DNA of 64,000 bases from Mesorhabditis belari (Eukaryota; Nematoda; Chromadorea; Rhabditida; Rhabditidae): the NCBI GenBank assembly GCA_958450365.1, contig CAUEEP010000743.1, positions 1,728,001 to 1,792,000 on the forward strand. Direction: 5' to 3'. The notes under the pieces were generated by a model. It saw only the letters and a program-made list of their open reading frames with translations, was not told where the DNA came from and searched no databases. Below, piece by piece: positions 15,838 through 27,904 of the stretch. Numbering within the stretch: position 1 is the first letter of the stretch; every line of letters starts with the position of its first letter. The position numbers were made by a program, and so were the translations under genes.

Positions 15838-18800
15838 ATGGAGAAAGGTCTCGTGGGTGAGATCGATGATTTGGAAAAGTGCGGCGATGAATTGCGTTTG
15901 GCAGTTCAAAGTAGCAATGAACAGGAGAAAATTGCGCATTTAAATAAGGTACAATCCAAAATTTGTCTACAATCTATGTATTTTTATAATTTAAGGATAC
16001 TAATTGTAAGTACATGTACTTTTGTTGAAATCAGGCGTTAATTGACCAGTATTTAGGTCAAAGAAGTATTTCTTAACACTACACAGCTCGACGATTTACT
16101 CGATTCGTTTCTTGAGGAGATAATTGATTTTGTGGAATTGCCCAGCATTGCGATTAGAATTTACATTATCGAATTCATTGAGCAAATTAGGTGGATTATC
16201 GCTTTCTTAAATTCTCATTGATTAATCAAATTTAGTTTTCGCAAATACAACGTTATTAAACATGCTATTGGCAGTTATGTTCGACTTATTAGTCAAGGGA
16301 ATATTCGAGTTGCGAAGGCGGTAAGTGATAAATGTATGATGACTAATAATCATGGTTAAGATTCTGCGATCGTGCACTCGGTTGTATCCGGTAATACTTC
16401 GATGGGCCATTGAAGAAAAGAATGTTGCTGAATCAAAGAAGTGCTGGGAAACATTTTTGCACATCAAGGAATTTATTTTGCGCTTGTTGGAGAATGAAAA
16501 CGAAGGGTTGGTTTTTCTTTTTACAGTAAATGTAAAAACAATTCTCCTAAGGGTCGGGTCATTTTCATCGAAAGAAGTTAAATGTACGTAGAAGTATTTC
16601 AGGCTGAAAACCATGGCATTCAAGTTTTTGGAAATAGTCATCATCTGTCAATCGACTCGTTCAGAGGTGCTAAAGCGGGCTGATTTTATAATTTCTTTTG
16701 TTTAGACTGCCCAATTGGCTCAAATCTTGATTTCACTGAACGATGTTCCTATCGATCACCGATTTATCAGTCATCATCAATTGAAACATGAAGCCACTCA
16801 ATACTTAAAGGTTAGCAGCTTTTGAATCATCATGTTTTAAAAAATTGTTTATTTTTAGATTCTATTTGACCAAATGGCGCTACCACATATTTCCTACCAG
16901 AACCTGATAGTTGCATTGGGATGTATCATAAAGATAGGTAGATATTTGTATTTATATGACTCAAAAATCTTTATATAGCACGCCTTCACGTTGAGTATTT
17001 TCCCCAAGTCATCGAAGGTATTGAAATTCTTCATGTCAATCTTCCGCCTACTTTGACGAGGGGACAAGTTGTTAAAAAAGAGAGATTTTTCTAATTTTGC
17101 TTAGGTCAAATCAATGCGAAAAGAATTAAAGAAGCATTTGTTAAAAATGCTGAAACAATCGCCTGATGCTCCGCTTCAGAAACGAGTAGAAACTATATTG
17201 ATTGGCCTTGGAGCAAACTCTATGGTATGTATTCAAGCGAGAAAGCATCAAAAGATTTATTAGGAAGTTGAGCGGATGCCTCGTGGAAATCAAAAATCGA
17301 AACATAAGCGTCGTTCGGTAGATGAACCGGATCTGGAGGATCACAAGAAAAAACGGAAAGAAGGTACTTTTTGCTTTTTTAAAATGTTTTATCAGACACC
17401 TAGTCGCAAAAGCGGTAACAAAAGCACTTCCTAAAGATGATGACGATGGCGCTGATATTGATGAAGTTGAGACCCCCCAGACAGGTTGGATATTGCTAAT
17501 TGACACCGACGGTTATTTGGAATTTTAGCAATTGACATTACAACGGACTACGTTTTTGAGCGATTGTCCTTCGGTCTTGTTGTGAATCTTGCTATGATTT
17601 CTTTGGTTGGTTGGATGTTTTTGAGCTAAATCATTGTATAACTTTTTAATCTAGGTTACCCTACCAAATGAAATGCCAGCTTCCTTTCAAGCATATTACA
17701 CCCCGATACCATCAGTGATTGCAGACGTCGGGCTTATTTTATATTATTCTAGCACATATATGTTTTAGGAAGAAAAGATGCATTTGTCACGAATGTTAGC
17801 TTCACAAATAGCTCAGGCCGGCCTTGGTGCCGAAGGCCCGGGGGTCGAACAATCTCAGAAAGCAAGTAGATTAGCGGAAGGTATTTTGAATTATAACGTG
17901 TAATTTACATGTTTTATTCAAGATAGAAGAAAATCTTCATCGATGGTATCGATTGCAGTATCTGCTCAAGAGCTTCTTTTAAAGTCGAAAACTCGAGCGG
18001 ACAATAAGCTGGATGGAGATTCGAAGGTATTTTTGATAAGCTGATCTTTGTTATCTCCCTTATATTAGCTTAATTCTGCTGATCTTCTTGGCAAAGATTT
18101 CGACATCACAGAAGACGTCAAACCTCTACCACGAAAAGAAATATTTGGAATATTTCAACAAACTTTTAAGTCGATCATGGAGGCAGAATGTAATTTTTCA
18201 TAGATGTTTTCGATTAGTGTCTGTAATTTAAATTATAAATTGAGTAGATGAGTTTTGTGTTATAGCTCGTGCTAGTATGGCGAATATGCTTCATATTCAC
18301 AACTCGTTGCTAGTGCGTCTGGTCTCGCGATATCATACATGTCACGAATTGGATTTGGTACAGGTTAGTTGAAGCTGTCTCTGGTTAATTATTTTTTTGT
18401 AATAACATTTACTCTCACGATATTTAGCTTGTTGTGGATTTCATTGTGTCTGAACACAAAGCACGCGGAGATCTCGCTGTTCTTTGGATTATCGAACTGT
18501 ATAAACAATATCAAAGGTGCTTTATTAAAAAATGTCTATCAAAATTTCTTTATTCAGCGATGAACAAAACAGAGAGAAAATGTTTGAACGTTATGAATAT
18601 GTCATGGGGACGCTTGTTGAAAAGATGTTTCACAAAATTCTCTACAAGGAAATGTAGGTGTTGATCCTTTTTTATACCTTTTTTTTGTACTCTAGGGCGT
18701 TTCATCGAATTTATTTGGAGGCTCCGGTAATCACCGATAAAGCTTTATTCTGGCTTCAGCGGACGTTTTTAGACTCGGTAAAGTGTTTTACTTAAGTATG

Positions 18801-20752
18801 AATGTTTCTTGTTTTTTAGCTTTATGGGCCCTTTTGTCTCATGACTTTACGCGAACTTATTATTGCTCGGGCCAAACAGCGAGATAATCTTGTGAAGTTG
18901 TTGTTCAATGTTAGCTTAAATGATGGAACTGAGGTAGGACTTTTACCATTTTGAAATAGGAATTAGCAAACGAAGAGCTTTATAATACTTATATACTTTA
19001 TAATTTTATAATAAAGTAATTTAATGCTTTATAATTTTTAGATTTCTGACCAAGCCGCCAAAACTATCAAAGAGCTTTACGAATTTTCTTATGTTCGTCC
19101 TGTTATAACCAAGTATTTGGAAGAAAACTTGGATGCTTGTTTGCTTGAATTTCCACCACCAAGCTATGCGAAGCCAGGAGAAGTAATTTGCGTTATTGAA
19201 AAAAAAACCAAAATCTATACTCAAGCCTGCGCCTCTAGCCTGGGATGAAAAACTTTATCGAGTGGCACTCAATGTTTACCTCGATTTGATACTGGTTGAT
19301 TCTTCCTTGATACATCGGCTGGCCAAAGTTTATGCACATGCAACTAACGCACTGAAAAAAGTAAGTAAAATATATTAAAATGAAGTTGTACATAGCGGGC
19401 GTAAAGCCGATAAACCCTAGCAGTTTTTATTTAAAATGTATCCTTTAGGTAATTCTGAGAATGATTGAAATGCCTATTCGAGAGATGAGTATGAAATCTG
19501 ACGATATCGTAAAGTTGGTAAATGAATGTCCTATTGGTTCAGAGACATTGGTGGCTCGTATAACTCATTTGCTCTCAGAAAAAAGTAAGCTAATAATATG
19601 TAAATTAATCACAAAAATTAGATCCTATAACAAGTGAAATTGTGCTTGGTATGAAACGACTACACAAGGAACGTAATACAGACATTCGAAGTTTAATTCC
19701 CATTTTGAGTGGATTGTCACAGGTTTGATTCATTACCGATATCAATTTTCTTTTTTAAGGAAGAAATTTTGGAACTTTTGCCAAGACTCGTTCTTGATCG
19801 GGCGAACCAAAAATCAGTTCCCTATGTTTTTCGCCGTATCCTACAATCACAACGTAAGTTTGTCTTTTAGAGTTTCATCAGAAATGTTTTAGACCCAGAA
19901 ACTGGGCAACCACCAATTTCACCTGTTGATTTTGTTGTTTTTTATCATCATTTGGAGCCGATCAACGATGAACAGCGACAGCTACACTTAGAGCGTATAT
20001 TGATATAATTTGGCAAAATTGCGCCGATTTAGATCTTGATGTTTTATATTCTAATCGAATGATAACCGCCGACGTGGTCTCAACCGCTGCTGAGAAGCTT
20101 CTAAGCGATAAACCTTTATGTGATTTGTTCTACAATACGCTTGTGTGCATACATCAACGCGTGAGTTCTTATCCGTTCAAAAGGTTATTAGTTTAGCTAA
20201 ATTTTTGCAAGATTCGTGATAATCGAAAATAAATTTACACATCAACTTTAGAATAAAATTCTAACTGGTTCAACTATGTTAAACTCGCAAAAAGGTTGTG
20301 TTTCAGTTTGAGCAGTTGGATGGCTATCTGAACAATGTACTTGTTAAACTTGTTTCCGGAAGTTTATGGAAAAAAAGCGCAGCTTCGACGACGGCTTTTT
20401 TTAAAGCTTTGGAAAAGCTCGGAACAGTAGCTTATCCTGTAAGTTTTCTGTACATGGCAAAATTATGTTCCAATCAATCAAAATTGTTATTTAGGTCATA
20501 CTTACTGGTTTTGCGTCGACAGAATTTAAGGAGTTCATAAAGTCGGTATCTTCACAAAAAGATCTCCTTTACAAGTTTGTTTTTAAACATTTCCAGCTAT
20601 CAATTTTTTAATAGACTTGCCGCTTTTTTGCCTCAGTTGAGTACACACCAGCAAAAGAAAATGAGTTCAACTATTCTGGACATCGTTAAAGATAGGTTAG
20701 TTTGTCTTTGCTTTCTTACTTTATTTATTTTAGGAAGAATTTGCGAAAATGA
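15838..20752 (+). CDS. symk-1: Symplekin, pre-mRNA 3'-end processing scaffold
   Basis: This is a many-exon gene for symplekin, the scaffold linking CPSF and CstF in cleavage and polyadenylation. The N-terminus MEKGLVGEIDDLEKCGDELR leads into HEAT-type helices, including DDLLDSFLEEIIDFVELPSI and IRIYIIEFIEQIR. A charged lysine-rich linker (about 17290-17480) follows. The C-terminal Symplekin_C region shows LHIHNSLLVRLVSRYHTCHE, VMDFIVSEHKARGDLAVLWI, MFERYEYVMGTLVEKMFHKI and RTFLDSLYGPFCLMTLRELI. Later exons include LLFNVSLNDGTEISDQAAKT and VRPVITKYLEENLDACLLEF. The last splice (donor GATAG/GTTAGT) gives DIVKDRKNLRK and a stop at 20750-20752. The start directly follows an acceptor. No disabling change was found, but not every exon boundary was fixed. 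Known symplekins are about 1,100-1,270 residues, which fits this span. Confidence 0.9.
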
Positions 20753-21083
20753 AAATCAGTCCAAAGAGAAACGAGAAATGACAAGATTGATTGTGGAAGT
20801 TTATTGTTAATTTTGCTTTTTTTTGTAAGTTGTTGTTATGACGAGTCAAATGAATTTGTTACACTTTCGGTCACGTATTTATAATTTTGAAAGTTGTCTT
20901 AATGTTTTGATTTTACGCTATTTCTAATAAATTTTATTTTGCGTCACTAGAGCTTTACTGGCGGAAATTGGGTGCATTGGATATTTACTAAATTAAAATT
21001 TGTAAACTATTTATTCGGAACGTTTAAGGAGCATTTTCGATTGGAGTAAAAGCTTAGACGCTGCTCCTTCCCTGCATGCGGAA
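20753..21083 (+). promoter_or_regulatory. Short gap between symplekin and slc30a9, possible operon spacer
   Basis: Only 331 bp separate the symplekin stop from the next start on the same strand. The gap has an AATAAA-like signal (CTAATAAATTTTATTT, about 20926) and T-rich sequence, the arrangement seen in nematode operons where the downstream gene is trans-spliced. Whether the two share a promoter cannot be decided from sequence alone. Confidence 0.4.
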
Positions 21084-23278
21084 ATGATCTTTTCACGAGG
21101 CACTTTAATTTACGGTAAGTAATAGATTTTGGTTCAAATTGAAATTTGGGGCTTTAATGTACGTGGAATATTGAATCTCACGTTCAATGAAACCATTTTC
21201 TGAGGGGGGATTTGGTTTATAACGACCTCAACATCTGCCCAAAAGAGATTTCATGATTTTAGTCAAGAAATTGGCACTGCGGAACAATGACCTATTTGTA
21301 AGGACCATCAAAAGCAGTACTTCGTTTCAATGTGAGGGACTTTCGAACAGCGTAATTGGGCCGAAAAAGAAAAAACCTTTGTTCAAGGTAGGTATGTTAT
21401 CTGATCACCGCCCAAAAGTTATTTGTTCTTTCAGTTGGCGCGGAATCCACGACGAACTATGACATATGATCACGATAAAATAGATTTTTACAGTGCGATG
21501 GCAGAATATAATTTGAAGTGAGCTATTTTTTATACCTTGCTTAAATCTTTGAACTTCAGAGAGACAGATTTGGCGGGGTTACCGTCTACTCCTCGATTAA
21601 GGCCAGCCACAGATGAGTTAGATCCATGTTCGACTGCGACTACTACTTCTCTTTATTCGCTCGACGATGTTTATCAGACAGCTTTGAAGGTAAAGCGCAG
21701 CTTTTTGTTTTGAGTATCTATGCGTAATTTAGGTACATGGCTCAAAAGAAGCTGTCAATGCTCAAAGAAGGCCTCTAATTCCTATTGAAAAAAAACTGAC
21801 TGAAGCTGAGCTGATGCGGACTAGAATGAGAGTAGAAGCCGTTGGAAAAGTAACATTGCCCAAATTTTTTAACTCTTGTTTTCAGGAGCATCCAACAAGC
21901 GGAGCAGATCGGGTTGTGGCTATTGCTTTCATAATGAACACTTGTGATATGGTTCTCAAAGTATGACGATTTCAAAATTTGGCACAAGACGGGTTTAGTA
22001 TATCGCAGCCTATTTAACCGGATCGAAATCAATTTTTGCTGAAGCTATCCATAGTACAATGGACACTTGCAATCAACTTATATTACTGTTGGGGATACAT
22101 TACTCGAGGAAGCATCCTAATCCCCAATTCCCTTACGGATATGGTAAACGTTATTTTCTAGCATAAAATCACAACAGTTAAATTTTAGGTAATATGCGTT
22201 ATGTCACTTCTTTAATTTCTGGTTGTGGGATTCTTGGCTTCGGATGTGGTCTTTCTATTTATCATGGAATCTCTGGGCTTCTTCATCCAGCAACGCTTGA
22301 AACGCTAACTTACGTATAAATATTCTGTCTGATGTATGGTTTAAGCAAGAAAGGTTTAGGCCTATTATGCCCTTGCCATGTCGTTTTGTTTTCAAGGTGC
22401 GGCTGCCATTACCGCTTACAGGGAGATTCGCATAAAGGCTAACAAGGCAGGAACGACGATTTCGAATTACGGTAATTAAACTTTCAAATAATTTTATTCC
22501 GCTTTTTAAAGTTCGTACAGCAGCAGATCCTTCCCTGAATGTTGTACTGCTAGAAGACACTGCTGCTGTTACAGGGGTAAAGGCATACATTTATTTTTAT
22601 TTTATTACGCTTTTCGGTTCTTATTGCATTGACATCCATCACATTATCTTCGTATTTTGAATCGCCAATACCAGACGCATTGGGTTCTGTCGCTATTGGA
22701 GGTTTGCTTGGTTAGTTTTGGATCTTCATCTAAAACTTCATCAAGTTTTACATCTGATCTAGGTACGGTCGCCATGTTCATTATTCGGACCAACGCTCAA
22801 CACCTTGTGGGGCGATCTCTTCCACAACGAATCACTCAAGATATTGTCGCTCGATTGAACAACGATCCAGCTATTAGGTAAAATCAGATATTGCTATTAA
22901 AATGTTCTGAAAACTGCCAGCATATATGACCAATGACATGTTTAGTTCTGTGCACGACGTAAAAGCAACCGCTCTCGGAGTAGAACAATCTCGTTTCAAA
23001 GCCGAGCTCGATTTCGACGGCCGAATGATTACGAGACGTTACATTGAGCAAGAGACCGACATTCACGATCTTTTTCAAGTAGCTGAAAAGCTTTCTACAG
23101 TAGCTTAAACTCGATTTAGCAAGTGAAATCGTTGGAATCAGAAGAGGAATTGCAAGAATGGATGGAGGATCACGGAGAGAAGATCATCGATCGATTGGGT
23201 GTTGAGATTGATAGGATCGAGAATGAGATCACGAGAAAGCATCCCGACATACAATATATCGATTTGGAGGCTCTTTAG
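21084..23278 (+). CDS. slc-30a9: SLC30A9/ZnT9 mitochondrial zinc transporter
   Basis: This is a cation-diffusion-facilitator gene of the ZnT9 branch, which exports zinc from mitochondria. The first exons give MIFSRGTLIYVKKLALRNND, a basic amphipathic leader suited to mitochondrial import, then a Lys-rich segment and the pre-domain TMTYDHDKIDFYSAMAEYNL. The CDF core follows: GADRVVAIAFIMNTCDMVLK, then SIFAEAIHSTMDTCNQLILL (the HxxxD zinc site of the second membrane helix), then PQFPYGYGNMRYVTSLISG. The second site region is VVLLEDTAAVTGVLIALTSI, followed by TMS6 text (ALGSVAIGGLLGTVAMFIIR) and the C-terminal domain ending ITRKHPDIQYIDLEAL. A 36-bp intron separates AVGK from EHPTSGAD. All splice phases checked agree. 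The 3' part is duplicated at 41322-42112. Confidence 0.93.
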
Positions 23279-23895
23279 CCATGGGTAAATTTAAACAAAA
23301 TAAAAAAAATAGACGAACTCAACCACATTTAGGTCATAACTAGTGTCATCATGGAACTGCCAATGAAAAAAACCGGTTAGAATAGTTTTTTCGATCTCTA
23401 ATTTTTTCGATCTCGATTTTCTTCTCTAATTTTGTACGAATTTATGCGAGTGGAATAAACTTGTATTTTTATTTTTGGTATCATTTTGTATAAACACGCA
23501 CAAGTAAAGAGCGAACAGGATAACACTTTTTTGGTTCTTTATTCTGACCGCAAATCGCTAGGCAAAATTCTAAGCTAAATGGATCTTTTAAGATTTTGGT
23601 CAGATGTTGGTAATTGTGTAAATATTGCTCAAAGATTAGCAGGACTTTTACCCCTTGTCATGGATGGACGATAAAAGACCGAACAAAATGATACGATTTG
23701 CAAATACCTACTTGCTACAGTGGATCTCGTTTAAACTGAAACATCAGTTAACGTGAGGAATCAAAACATACCAAAAAACGTGTTTAAAAGTGAAATTATT
23801 TCTTGACCTGAACCCCGCAGAAAACCTCTTAAAGAATCCATTTCATTTGGGCGACTACCTTAAATGTTTTCCAAAAAAACCCAAAAAACTTTCAG
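23279..23895. other. 3' flank of slc30a9, duplicated elsewhere
   Basis: No gene is seen. The sequence up to about 23763 is nearly identical to 41615-42112. After 23763 the two copies diverge abruptly, and only about 130 bp later the orphan UGGT exons begin. I searched this stretch for the missing upstream UGGT exons and found none. Confidence 0.7.
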
Positions 23896-25249
23896 ATCTT
23901 ATTCCTGGATGTGCTTTTCCCGTTAGATGTGCAAAAGATCATCTTCGTCGACGCGGATCAAGTTGTGCGCTCGGATTTGATTGAGTTGATGAATTATGGG
24001 CTCGATGGGAACCCATATGGGTATGAATACTTGAAACTCCTGGAATTCCTGTCTTCTTTTAGATATGTTCCTTTCTGTGACTCGAGGCAATCGATGGAGG
24101 GATTCCGATTCTGGAAACAAGGCTATCGGAGGAACCACTTGGCAGGAAGAAAATATCACATTAGGTGAGGCTTTGATTGAATTTTTTTGGTTCAGAATTG
24201 TGAAATTACTAGCAACAACTTGTATTTAGTGCTTTGTACGTCGTGGATTTGCACAAGTTCCGCCAAATCGCCGCCGGTGATCGGCTACGCGGACAGTACC
24301 AAGGCCTCTCAGCTGATCCAAACAGCTTGTCGAACTTGGATCAAGACCTGCCCAACAACATGATCCATCAGGTTTCACAAAATGATAATGATCGAAGAAA
24401 AATGGAAAATTTTTAGGTACGAATCAAATCACTTCCACAAGAATGGCTTTGGTGTGAGACATGGTGTGATGACGAGAGCAAGGGGTCGGCAAAGACCATC
24501 GATTTGGTACCACAATTGAGTTGAATAAATTAACTGATACTCTGCAAAGGTACTGGAAAGTGACTAATTATTTCTTTTCAGTGCAACAATCCCCAAACAA
24601 AAGAGCCAAAACTCGAGTCGGCGCAGCGAATCATCCCTGAATGGCGTGATTACGATCGAGAGATTAAAGAGGTAAATGGCAGTAGCTTTGAAATAGACAT
24701 AAGCAATTTGCGGCAAAAGCACTGTAATTAGACTTAATTTTGAGCAATATAGCCCCAGATCACCAGTAATACATTTTAGAACAGGTGCATGATCAATTAA
24801 GCTATTAGACTCACTAGCTCTCAAAAACCAAAAATGTTAATACCAGAAGCTCTGGTACATCTACAATCTGTTTTTATCCCAAGTTAGGCAAGTTTTTACT
24901 GTAAAAAGGTGTCTAGTTATCACTTTCTTTCTTTCTCTTCCCCCCTAGTGAGATAATACCGGATAGCATAGTGGTTTAGAGCATCTCCCCGGGAAGAAAA
25001 AAGGTCGGGGGTTTAATCCCCTCTCCGAAACCTTTGCGACTCTTTCCTTTACTTTATTACAGTGGCAGTTTACTATAGCATATTAGATTAAGTATGTGAT
25101 GGCCAGAAGCACCCTGAATCTATTCTACATGCTGTAATATAGTTTGACTGAAGCTTAAAAAATTCATTCTCCTTTTCCAGGTGATTTCCCGAAGACGTGA
25201 AGGACTTGAAGCGAAATCCGCAAAAGTCGATGACCATACCGAGCTGTGA
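23896..25249 (+). pseudogene. Orphan C-terminal half of a UGGT glucosyltransferase domain
   Basis: Six exons with correct splice sites encode the end of UDP-glucose:glycoprotein glucosyltransferase, the ER folding sensor that reglucosylates misfolded glycoproteins. The text begins ILFLDVLFPLDVQKIIFVDA with the DxD metal site (FVDADQVVR), then [54 protein letters not shown] (the second metal aspartate), [14 protein letters not shown] and AKTIDLCNNPQTKEPKLESA, ending DDHTEL, an HDEL-like ER-retrieval tail. About 200 residues remain of a family that is normally about 1,500. The thioredoxin-like sensor domains, the start of the GT24 fold and any signal peptide are absent. The first exon opens at a good acceptor at 23895 with no donor exon upstream. 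No stop or frameshift was seen, so decay is recent or the frame is still used. Confidence 0.8.
24957..25032 (+). repeat. tRNA-like sequence, possible SINE head, in a UGGT intron
   Basis: ACCGGATAGCATAGTGG and GAGC look like a tRNA D-arm with internal box A, and GGTTTAATCC is a near-consensus box B in a well-paired T-arm (GGGGG with CCCTC). The acceptor stem pairs over only about four positions and no proper anticodon arm is visible, so it is not a working tRNA. A CTTT-rich tract precedes it. A related sequence lies at 50587-50668 on the minus strand, also beside a CTTT tract. Confidence 0.55.
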
Positions 25250-25988
25250 TTTTTGAGTATTTGTTTCTTGTTTCTGTTGTTATTTTATTACTTAGGGTTT
25301 TGGAAACAACTCCTGTTCTACCCTTTTATGAACTGATGCAATCATCATCGGTTATTCGGGTTCTTTTCTTTTACGTATAGGGTTTTGTGATTTTCTCATC
25401 TCATGGACGATTTGTGTAGTTAATTTAATAAATTATTCGTGTAATCAAGTAAGATATTATATTAGTTATTGCACAAAAGCTTTCGTTAAAGTTTTTTGCA
25501 CCTTAAAAAAGTATCGAGATTCGAGCATCAAACGGCATCAAACTATACCATTCCTATTGACCTAGAGCCATTCCTTCTTTAAAAGATACCCATTTTAGAC
25601 AAATTACCTTAACCAAGCCGCTAGTTTACATCCAATCAGCTCAGCTTTCGTATCACTCAACGAGGAATCACAAGGCTCAGCGAATGATGTCGAAACTGAG
25701 CTGAATGCATGTAAACTGGCAAGCAGATTACGGCAGCGAGTTTTTACGGTAACAGTTTACACAATTTCAAAAGTTTACTCAATTCACCTATACCGGGTGC
25801 TAGCGAATATATACGATGTACCCTCATATTTTCAGCCATAGTAGCCATTTCAGACTCCAAGATCTCTGATATAATCCTCTTTGCCAACTCTGTTTAATAC
25901 CGTCGAATTGATTTTCAGAGGGAAAATTCTTGCACGTTTAGCTGAATCTCTTTTTGCCGAAGATGCTCAGCTAACCGGCAAAATACTC

Positions 25989-26149
25989 ATTTGCCAATGG
26001 CTATAAAATTTGAACGTGCCGCCATTTTCGCACTTTCTTTGCCTGTTTTCAAGCAAAAATTTGAACGTTTTTTGTTTTGTTTTTGCTTTTTAACTCCGAA
26101 TGTATGTTTGCCAATGAGTATAAAATTTAAACGTGCCGTCATTTTTGCA
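25989..26149. repeat. Two imperfect direct repeats with TATAAAA
   Basis: TTTGCCAATGGCTATAAAA at 25989 and TTTGCCAATGAGTATAAAA at 26107 start two imperfect 43-bp copies, each continuing TTTRAACGTGCCGYCATTTT. They lie upstream of the F-box-like gene, and both carry a TATAAAA string, so they could be promoter-like, but nothing else supports that. The same pair is present in copy 2. Confidence 0.55.
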
Positions 26150-26562
26150 GGCTGGAAAGGAAGTCCTTGCATTTTCCTGAATTTTTTTTCGTCGTTCTGT
26201 TTAAAAAAAGCACAATGCGCCGATTGACTTAAGATTTACTTCATTAGAAAGAACAATTATTAGCTTTGAAGAAACCCCTTTTGCTATCAATAAAAAAAGA
26301 TAATAGCATAAAAACAGGTAGATAGCCAAAATTTCGAAACAATCGATCCCATCATTCTCTTTCTACAAGCTTTCATGTGATTTTTCGAAAAATGAGCCTT
26401 TGTCTTTAATTTCGCCGTAAACTTCGCTCAAATTTGCGTAAAAAGATGCAAAAATAAACAATAAGCATTTTTTTATTTAAAGGACTTCTAAAGTCAATCG
26501 GCGCATTGTGCATTTTTAAACAGAACTACGAAAGGAATTCCGAGGACTTTCTTTCCAACCTA
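26147..26562. mobile_element. Inverted-repeat element upstream of F-box copy 1
   Basis: The left arm runs GCAGGCTGGAAAGGAAGTCC to GCACAATGCGCCGATTGACTT (26147-26230), and the right arm starts AAGTCAATCGGCGCATTGTGC (about 26490) and ends AGGACTTTCTTTCCAACC. Arms are about 75-85 bp and the element about 415 bp. There is no coding capacity. The matching element in copy 2 is at 38357-38768. Confidence 0.75.
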
Positions 26563-26796
26563 ATATTTTCAAGCAAAAACTTTAACGTTTTTTGTTAAGC
26601 GTTTTGGTAGGTTGGAGTTGAGATGTCTCAAGGACATTCGTATCATGATGGATCACCTATCTAGGGATATTTTTATTATGATTGATAGGCTGTCTAGAGG
26701 GATCTAGCGACTATTTAGAATTTTGTCTAGACGCTCTTGATTCTAATTGTCTACTTCTTATTGCGAAATATAATTGTTTTCTGATTTACAGGTAGA

Positions 26797-27843
26797 ATGC
26801 TGTCGAGCCAAGTGCCGTTTGAAATGCGAAAGCTGACGTCTTTCCCAATGGAAAAGCTATGCTACGACCTAAAGCTGAAGATGTTCGAGGAAATCCAGCC
26901 GAATGATGCGATCGAATTGGCCAAGGTGAATGAAGGTTTTCGATCGATCCTACTGCGGACACCCTGGATAGTTTGTGGGCATCACGTATCATCAATCCAC
27001 TGTTCCGAAACAAGTATCCAAATCGATAGATTCGATACATACACAAAACAGTGGATTGATTACCATCATGTATTGGCCAAACGAATCCATTCGTGCGACT
27101 TATTGTCGATGTACTACGCCGGGAAATTCTGGGACGAACGCTTGTCGAGCCTGAATCAATTGAAATCTGTGAAACGTTTAATTCTCTCTGCGAGATCAAA
27201 CGAGTTTTTGCTGAGATTTTTTGAGAATTTCCGCCCGGTGATTAAGGGAAGTCTCTGGATACTCCACTTGGGGACTTTGGGTCAAAACTTCGCCCGGAGA
27301 GACCTCAGAGAAGGCCAAGTGATCAGCGAGCGTTTTGAGAATTTCGTGGCAAATCAGGTGAATGGCTGCCTCTACTTTTGTTTTGAGTCCGCTGCTGAGT
27401 TTTACTTCTACAACGATGCTTTAGCCAAGACGTCGGTAGAACTCATCGTGGCGGGGGCTACCTCCTGGGAAAGGGATATTTTCCATATGTTCCATTCAAT
27501 CTTGCAATCAATCGTTGAAAAGGGAATTCCAAGCAAGAATTCGCAGGCAACCTTTTGTCTTGGCTGCGGGCGTGCTCTTGATGTTCGGACTGATGCCCAA
27601 AACTTTGATTTTCTTTTGCAATTCCCTGGAATGAAACGAATCGAAGGGAAAAATCATCCAGAAATCATCAAAATGGCGAAGGAACGCACGGAAAAAGACG
27701 GGGCACATTTTGATTACACGGACGCTCGATTTTTTCGACGAAATATTGACTCAAGCAGGGATTGTGTTTACATTCTTTTCATTGTTAGTCAACATTTTTT
27801 CGCCTTGAACGTTAAGCCATCATCGGAAATCGTTGAGTTTTGA
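26797..27843 (+). CDS. Intronless F-box-like protein, copy 1 (348 aa)
   Basis: A single uninterrupted frame of 348 residues. Residues about 10-55 (LTSFPMEKLCYDLKLKMFEE, then NDAIELAKVNEGFRSILL) resemble the F-box pattern, the Skp1-binding motif of SCF ubiquitin ligases; the remainder has the length and leucine-rich, hydrophobic character of nematode F-box proteins but no domain I can name. A splice acceptor (TGATTTACAG) ends 6 bp before the ATG, suggesting a spliced or trans-spliced leader. It lies inside the duplicated module, about 70 bp upstream of a retrotransposon endonuclease remnant. The paralogue at 39004-40047 differs at about 10 residues plus one deletion. Nematode F-box genes are known to be numerous and fast-evolving; a substrate cannot be inferred. 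The F-box call is by pattern only. Confidence 0.7.
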   Translation: MLSSQVPFEMRKLTSFPMEKLCYDLKLKMFEEIQPNDAIELAKVNEGFRSILLRTPWIVCGHHVSSIHCSETSIQIDRFDTYTKQWIDYHHVLAKRIHSCDLLSMYYAGKFWDERLSSLNQLKSVKRLILSARSNEFLLRFFENFRPVIKGSLWILHLGTLGQNFARRDLREGQVISERFENFVANQVNGCLYFCFESAAEFYFYNDALAKTSVELIVAGATSWERDIFHMFHSILQSIVEKGIPSKNSQATFCLGCGRALDVRTDAQNFDFLLQFPGMKRIEGKNHPEIIKMAKERTEKDGAHFDYTDARFFRRNIDSSRDCVYILFIVSQHFFALNVKPSSEIVEF

Positions 27844-27904
27844 GAGCTTTTATCGGGTTTTATACAGTTTGAGTGGTTCTATTGTTTCCTTTTACCTTCT
27901 GCCG

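Noticed and set aside
16222..16644. 140-codon minus frame inside symplekin
   Set aside because: Antisense to symplekin exons that carry family sequence; no splice or family support.
26786..27199. 137-codon minus-strand frame overlapping the F-box gene
   Set aside because: It is the reverse shadow of the F-box-like frame. The shared part recurs in copy 2 but is interrupted sooner there; no family resemblance.
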